This document shows positions 59,101 through 64,000 of a stretch of DNA of 64,000 bases, one piece after another; within the stretch, counting starts at the first letter, position 1; every line of letters begins with the position of its first letter. The position numbers and the translations under genes are program-made. This DNA comes from Tethya wilhelma (lineage: Eukaryota; Porifera; Demospongiae; Tethyida; Tethyidae), in contig CAXIPT010000004.1 in NCBI GenBank assembly GCA_964030475.1, positions 1,878,268-1,942,267 of the forward strand, written 5' to 3'. Below the pieces are notes generated by a model, which was not told the DNA's origin, did no database searches, and worked only from the letters and a program-made list of their open reading frames with translations.

Positions 59101-62100
59101 AAATTTAAATTCTTAATTCTTGTGAACCATCAAATTTTTTTCGCATATTTTGTAAACATTAAATTTTATGTGCCTCTCGTTTTTTGTACAGTTGAGTACA
59201 GATGTAACGACCTTGGTTGCCATGACTACGCTCAATGTATTGAAGAAGACACAAATGGAGAGCTTGGATGTTTCTGCAACGATGGATTCAGAGGAGATGG
59301 CTTCCATTGTGAAGGTAAGGAGGCCTCTCCAGGACTCTTGTATACGCAGACACCTTTACTTACAGACACAGATAGATGCACACCTCTCAAATGATCTTGG
59401 TGTGCAGTTTGGTGGCCCATGCTCTAGCTTGTACTATACATATTCTGTAATCAGCAAAGATATTATGTCTCCATAGCTGCTTGAATAGCAGTGAATTTAT
59501 TTTTGAATTCAACCCCCTAAAGTATACTTAGCCTTGTTGCCTGACTCCTCTCTCACAATTTTTTTCTTTCGAAAATAACATCAGATGGAAGGGCACCTTT
59601 GAATGAGGCCGCTATAAGTACATGTACTCAATTTTAGTAATAATAGTTAGCCTAGCTCAGTACCCAGGCTCTCTTCTTTGACCTTTACACTTTCCGTGAG
59701 TGAATGGTCAAAGGGGAGAGCCTGGGTACGGGGCTAAATAACAATAAATATTATTGTAGTAAGTGTTGCATTTCTACACCTCCCAGATATTGACGAGTGC
59801 TCTCGCCCAGCTCTGGATGGTGTTGAGCCAGCCTGCAGTGAGTATGCTCGGTGCGTCAACACCTTAGGTGGCTTCAACTGCTCCTGTCGAGAAGGATATC
59901 GTGGAAATGGTTTCGTCTGTATTGGTATGCTAGAAACATTCATTTTTTCCCATTATGCTATATATTTGATTATTTTTTCAATTGCTTCACAAAAAAAAAC
60001 ATAACAGTAATGTTATAGAATTTGTCACAAGTTGCCTGTTTTAAAAAAAAAACAACCTTTTCTGTTACTTACAGATATCGATGAGTGTCTGTCAGGCAGT
60101 CACAACTGTCACTCTCTTGCCAACTGTACTAATACAAAGGGCAGCTTCACTTGTACCTGTCAAACTGGTTACCGTGGTGATGGAACACAATGTAGAGGTA
60201 TGTTTGCATGTAATCTGCTGATTTTTTCCGATGGAGAAAATTTTTTTGGCGATTCGCAAATAATTTTGCAAATTTTGGTGTTTTTGTATTTAGATATTAA
60301 TGAATGTGCTACTGGTGAGCATAACTGCCACACTAATGCTGATTGTACCAACACCATTGGGAGCTTCATGTGCAGCTGCCAAGATGGTTACCGAGGCGAT
60401 GGAATAGACTGCACTGGTAATTCTAAGCAAAGAATTTATACTTTTTAGTCAATTTAGTTAGTCTAAACACCGACATAAAGTACAACTTTCCTTTTTTAAG
60501 GATTGTACAACTCACACAATTTTTACAGTGGTACTCACATGTGATCAACTTGGTTGCCATGACTATGCTCGTTGTGTACCAGACGTCAATGGAGTACCGG
60601 CTTGTTACTGCAACAAAGGCTTCACAGGAGATGGAATCACATGTGAAGGTTGGTCAGTCTCTAAACCAGAACTTATTCTGGATTTGCTGGATAGAATCTT
60701 TTTACTTGTAAACTGGTTGTGCATATAGTCTAGCCATTAATCACTATTATTATTATACTGTATTCTCTCTTCCTAGATATCGATGAATGTGAATCCCCTG
60801 ATGATGTTGATGGCCCTGTCTGCAATGAATTTGCTAACTGTGTCAACACTCTCGGCAGTTTTAACTGTTCCTGTATGGAGGGTTTTTATGGAAACGGGTT
60901 CTCGTGTCTTGGTACGGTTGATATTGATATTAATATGATTTGATTTTGAGATTTTGATCATTCAGCTTCACATTCCTCTCTCTCTCTCTCTCTCTCTTTC
61001 TCTAGATCTCAACGAGTGTGACTCTGGTGATCACAACTGTCATCCGTCAAGAGCTGACTGCACCAATACCATCGGTGGCTTCACTTGTGCCTGCCGAGAT
61101 GGTTACTATGGCAACGGTATACACTGTACAAACAATCCTAGCATTTGCGAAAGTGGGAACGAAAACTGTGTGTGCTTTACGTCGGGGATTGGCCTGTTTG
61201 ACTCCTCTGATGACCTGTGTTACTGTCAAGAGGGGTACAAGGAAGATGCACATAATGAAGGACAGTGTATAGGTAGGTAACAATTATAAGTATGACCACT
61301 TTTATCTTGTCCACTATATGTAGTACCTTGTAGCTTAGTAGTAAGATCATGCGATAGTAAGGTTTGTGAAGAGAAACTCCCAGGTTCAATCCCNAATCCA
61401 GAATATTCAATATGTATTAAACTCGGCAATGCAAAAGCAGTATAGGAAAGTATACAGGCTGCCAGTGCAGTAGCCATAGTGTATCAAATTGTATTCATGT
61501 CAGGGTATCATTTCAATACCATACCACAGGGAAGAAGAACTACAGAGTGTCTGCAGTCCGCTAAACTCGGAGCAGTCTGGGTTAGACAGTGAGAGTGAAT
61601 TTAGTGAAGATGACTCCCAGTAAGCTTGGAGAAGCTAATTTATGCCTTGATTTAGTAGTATAATTTTTCCCCCCTGCTTCTGCTAGCTATAGCTAAGTAA
61701 GCAAACAAACACCCAAAAAAAAAAAAAAAAAAAAGTAACTGGGCACTCAAACGCATAAAGCTCTTCACAATAAGGGTGTAGGAGTACGTCCACAACTAAT
61801 GTATCAATGTAGAGCTGTTTAGGCCACCTGGTCCACTAATTGTAAAACAAGTACCAATTGTAAAATGCTCTAGTTAATTATACTGCCACCTTGTGAACAG
61901 TTGACTGCAAATACAGTCAAAGAATTTAAAGCAATAGTGAGGCTCTGTAGCTGCAGCATCGCTTTGTCCATTTATTATTAACAATCAACGGTGCCTACCT
62001 CAGTCTGTGTTAACATTATTTGCACTAGCTCTAGATGGTGAAGTTCAACTCAATTTGGCAGAAAGATAAGTTTGCTAGTATCAATTGTAAACACATTTTC

Positions 62101-63854
62101 AATAAGATCCCGAGTGGCCTGGATACAAAGCTGTTAACACAAAAACAGGGAGTGGCCTGGATATGAGGCTAAGCTTGTGTAGGATATGTACCAGACTCTT
62201 TCATCTACATATTAACTAACATGCAAAGAGTCTGGCAAGACATACGGATTGATTTTGTGACCCTTGAACCCGTATCCATTGTTGCCACACTAGATAGAGT
62301 TAATGAGACTAAACAATGCATGTGGTCTGTCAACACGACATGGATCATTTGCCATGAGTGACTGTGGGAATAGTCTGTATACATCTGATCACTCCCATCA
62401 GGCTATATTCGATATTGTTGATGCCCTTTGCCTATATATTGTATGCTGCTCTTCATTCTGCCCATCTCGGATTGTTTGTAGGACCTTGCCATCACATATA
62501 TATGTAGTATAGATCTACTATAGTATAGCAATGTGTGCTGGTATGCTAAGTTTAGTGGTTGTCATAGCTAGTATTCTCATGCCAGCTAGCTCCTCCACCA
62601 TCTATATCCCCATCGGTGAGATCCCACTTGATCCAACCAGTGTCGGTGGGGAACGTTGTGCAGCAGATGAGCTGAGAGAAGAGACACAACAAGACAGCAC
62701 AAGAGTCATCCGGTTACTTCTCCGCTCTGCACCAGTCCAACCAGTTCCAGAGTGCGGAGCTGGGCTGTGGACTACGGCCGCTTTCCTCAACATGAGTGAT
62801 CAAGACACTGATTGTCCGCCTGGTTTTAGACTGTACAGTCAGAACAACGTACGAGCTTGTGGTAGACCGGTTACAAACACTGCAAGCTGTGTTTCTTGGC
62901 TCCAAACTGTCGGCCACAACGCTTCACTGGAGTACAGTAAAGTGTGCGGACGAATCATCGGATACCAGTACGGAACCCCACTGCCGTTTCACTCTGTGCA
63001 CCAAACCATCGACACTTGGTATACAGATGGTGTGAGCCTGACCTACGGATCCCCACGCACTCACATTTGGACCTTTGCAGCCGGCTTCACCGACGAACAG
63101 GGAGCAGGTAACAGTTGCCCGTGCGATGGTGGACCGACTCACATTGCACAGTTTGTCGGGAATAGCTACTTCTGTGAGTCTGGCATCCACGGGGCCAATT
63201 TTGACCTTAATTTTCAATTTCGTACCGACGATCCACTCTGGGACGGAGACGGTTGTCCTGTTGGCCCCTGCTGTGAGTTCAACACCCCTCCCTGGTTCTC
63301 TGTCGATCTCGGTGCTCCCACGACTGGTGGGCTTGAAGTTCGTGTTTGTTGTGATCAAGACACCGTTGACGAAGATATTACTATTTCGCTCGTCGAACTC
63401 TATGTCCAGTAACTTATGCTGGACAATATTGCATGACTTTCTACACAAGGCACGATCCCTATAACAGCATACGTAGATTCATTGACTGTAGAAACGATTA
63501 GTGATATTAATTTTATGTATGGTATAAAAAATATTTGTGTCAGATTAATTTTAACAGATTTGAGAAAAAAATATAGTCACCCTGCATATTGTAATGGCTG
63601 AATAGGTGATAATTTATATGCCAATAAATATTGTGTGTGATATTATTATACTGACTAGATAATTTTGAACTTTTTGTTGCTGCATTGAGGAATGTTCACC
63701 ATACATTTTAATTTTCATTATGGTTGTGCAGATGTAGATGAGTGTAAAATTGGAGGACACAGATGTGAAGGCTTTTGTGAGAACACACCGGGGTCTTACA
63801 TATGTGCTTGTCCACAAGGGTTGTTCTTGAACCAAGATGGAAGGACTTGCTCAG
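49267..63854 (+). CDS. Secreted/surface IgGFc-binding + Calx-beta + EGF protein, continues past the window
   Basis: Exons: 49267-49336, 56142-57632, 58190-58324, 58743-58961, 59192-59314, 59787-59924, 60075-60197, 60294-60416, 60529-60648, 60777-60911, 61006-61272 and 63732-63854. Every junction is phase 1, giving 1022 residues so far. Exon 1 is a signal peptide (ERRTSNFVLFRTLLIFLCSL). Exon 2 is a whole IgGFc-binding N-terminal domain (GNEFLLGFMRN; HECGQVP; CDYIVEQVPP). Exons 3-4 form a Calx-beta domain (VEGGTLTQIILSRAGG; FTITIIDDGIEEEEKYFEL). The rest are EGF modules, most with the DIDEC calcium-binding signature. Exon 11 also has a cysteine-rich extension (NENCVCF, LCYCQEGYK). The protein is extracellular, probably adhesive. 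Phase 1-1 exons favour shuffling. The long first intron rests only on matching phase and signal-peptide logic. Confidence 0.8.
49940..50060 (+). repeat. tRNA-derived SINE-like element
   Basis: Head with CAAGAGCATTTGACCAGAAT, B-box-like GCGTTTGAATCACAG at 49991-50005, body AGATCTCAAGGTTTTATTC and AATGAATTTTCCATG. In the first intron of the IgGFc/EGF gene. Confidence 0.6.
52136..52346. repeat. CCCAGGCTC hairpin element, copy 2 (compound)
   Basis: CCCAGGCTCTCTCCC at 52136-52150 pairs with GAGAGCCTGG at 52184-52193. The 52165-52193 arm (GAAAAACAGGAAGG) also pairs with 52318-52346 (CCTTCCTATTTTTC). Two nested inverted repeats therefore overlap. Confidence 0.7.
53840..53945 (+). repeat. tRNA-derived SINE-like element
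   Basis: B-box-like GGGTTCAAATTCCAGC at 53886-53901, body TAGATTTTAAGATATTTCC and AATGATTTTTCCGTG. Confidence 0.6.
55100..55312. mobile_element. MITE family 1, full-length copy
   Basis: About 210 bp from ACCGTATAGCTCCAAATTTT to AAATTTGGAGGTAAACGGTA, with the same internal CACGAAAATTTT subrepeats as 43034-43245 in the opposite orientation of its central asymmetric part. Confidence 0.9.
56096..56141. repeat. (CA)n forming a 3' splice site
   Basis: About 22 CA units ending in CACAG at 56141, immediately before the 1.5-kb IgGFc-binding exon. The exon's acceptor AG is the end of the repeat. There is no pyrimidine tract between repeat and exon. Confidence 0.85.
57633..58189. other. Intron 2 of the IgGFc/EGF gene
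   Basis: AT-rich intron with (GTTT)n at its 5' end and T-rich runs near 58110. Nothing else recognised. Confidence 0.6.
58362..58570. mobile_element. MITE family 2 copy
   Basis: Ends ACCATACATCGGGAAAGTTT and its near-complement AAACTTTCCTGCTATACGGT, with TGG/GG internal complementarity. Placed inside the intron that splits the Calx-beta domain. Confidence 0.75.
59660..59729. repeat. CCCAGGCTC hairpin element, copy 3
   Basis: GTACCCAGGCTCTC at 59660-59673 pairs with GAGAGCCTGGGTAC at 59716-59729, and TTTGACC pairs with GGTCAAA inside. In an EGF-gene intron. Confidence 0.8.
61325..61400 (+). repeat. tRNA-derived SINE-like element with an N
   Basis: A-box-like TAGCTTAGTAGTAAGATCAT and B-box-like AGGTTCAATCCC (61382-61393), directly followed by the N at 61394. 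In the intron that also hosts the nested gene. Confidence 0.55.
61401..62530. other. Intronic spacer before the nested gene
   Basis: No gene recognised. Poly-A run at 61716-61735. AGTGGCCTGGATA occurs twice (62112-62124 and 62151-62163). A TATATAT stretch at about 62495-62505 lies about 30 bp before the nested ORF and could serve as a core promoter. Confidence 0.4.
62531..63412 (+). CDS. Secreted cysteine-rich protein nested in an EGF-gene intron
   Basis: A complete single-exon ORF of 293 codons. The N-terminus (CAGMLSLVVVIASILMPASS) is a clear signal peptide. The rest contains WTTAAFLNMSDQDTDCPPGF, RACGRPV, YSKVCGRIIGYQYGTPLPF, HIWTFAAGF, CPCDGG, YFCESG, DPLWDGDGC and PCCEFNTPPWFSVDL, and ends ISLVELYVQ. 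I recall this arrangement (YSxVCGRIIGYQxGxP, HIWTFAAG, DPLWDGxxC, PPWFSV, LELYVQ) from many uncharacterised secreted proteins of sponges and cnidarians. About 18 cysteines suggest a disulphide-rich domain. It has the same strand as the host gene and lies between host exons 61006-61272 and 63732-63854, so it could be a nested gene, or a separate gene if the host ends earlier. Function unknown. Confidence 0.85.
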   Translation: MCAGMLSLVVVIASILMPASSSTIYIPIGEIPLDPTSVGGERCAADELREETQQDSTRVIRLLLRSAPVQPVPECGAGLWTTAAFLNMSDQDTDCPPGFRLYSQNNVRACGRPVTNTASCVSWLQTVGHNASLEYSKVCGRIIGYQYGTPLPFHSVHQTIDTWYTDGVSLTYGSPRTHIWTFAAGFTDEQGAGNSCPCDGGPTHIAQFVGNSYFCESGIHGANFDLNFQFRTDDPLWDGDGCPVGPCCEFNTPPWFSVDLGAPTTGGLEVRVCCDQDTVDEDITISLVELYVQ

Positions 63855-63940
63855 GTACATCAGTTGTTAGGTTAAAGAAACAAAATGGAAATTTTAAGTG
63901 TAGCTCTTGTACATATGCACCCTGTTACTGTAGTACAAGT

Positions 63941-64000
<60 letters not shown>
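63855..64000. repeat. (CT)n microsatellite at the window end
   Basis: An uninterrupted CT run from about 63943 to the last base, following the donor of the last EGF exon. The window ends inside it. Confidence 0.9.

Overview
The window is animal nuclear DNA, most probably from a sponge (demosponge-like). Four things point there: compact intron-rich genes with GT-AG introns; many dinucleotide microsatellites; many small palindromic repeats; and gene families typical of early-branching metazoans (CABIT/SAM adaptors, IgGFc-binding + Calx-beta + EGF proteins, Pmp-like beta-helix membrane proteins, and a cysteine-rich domain ending in an LELYVQ-like motif). Species cannot be named from the sequence. 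Five single N bases (18810, 37578, 42751, 47232, 61394) look like contig joins or repaired gaps. Two of them sit at duplication boundaries and two interrupt genes.

Left part (1-10 kb): the 3' end of an unrecognised gene, then a minus-strand eight-exon CABIT-domain gene (2409-6608) whose exon phases all agree, then about 3.5 kb without a recognisable gene. From 10.1 to 21.7 kb a 2.9-kb segment occurs twice in direct orientation (10134-13001 and 18811-21682). The first copy ends exactly at the terminus of a 5.2-kb DNA transposon with long inverted arms. That transposon carries a decayed transposase-like gene with an N-terminal coiled coil and a C-terminal Tudor-like segment.

Central part (22-38 kb): three plus-strand paralogues of a polytopic membrane protein family. 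The first (22132-24402) is short and lacks the beta-helix. The other two (25548-30530 and 34800-37577, the latter cut by an N) have a signal peptide, a Ser/Thr-repeat stalk, Pmp-like GGAI/FxxN beta-helix repeats, a cysteine-rich neck and about eight or nine membrane segments. Their coding regions are intronless. Between them lie an orphan SAM-domain terminal exon, a fold-back element and a 5'-truncated LINE with poly-A tail and target-site duplication.

Right part (37.6-64 kb): a minus-strand GAREM-like adaptor (CABIT, tyrosine motifs, proline-rich region, coiled coil, SAM) is the larger paralogue of the 2.4-6.6 kb gene. A plus-strand gene then starts with a signal-peptide exon at 49267 and, after a 6.8-kb intron, encodes an IgGFc-binding domain, Calx-beta and at least eight EGF modules, continuing beyond the window. 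One of its introns contains a complete single-exon secreted-protein gene (62531-63412).

The non-coding DNA is dominated by small repeat families: two MITE families with CCGTATA-type ends, a CCCAGGCTC hairpin family, a tRNA-derived SINE-like family, and one hammerhead-ribozyme-like motif on the minus strand near 46.4 kb. The recognisable host genes are surface, secreted or signalling-adaptor proteins. No operon-like or defence-system logic is visible.
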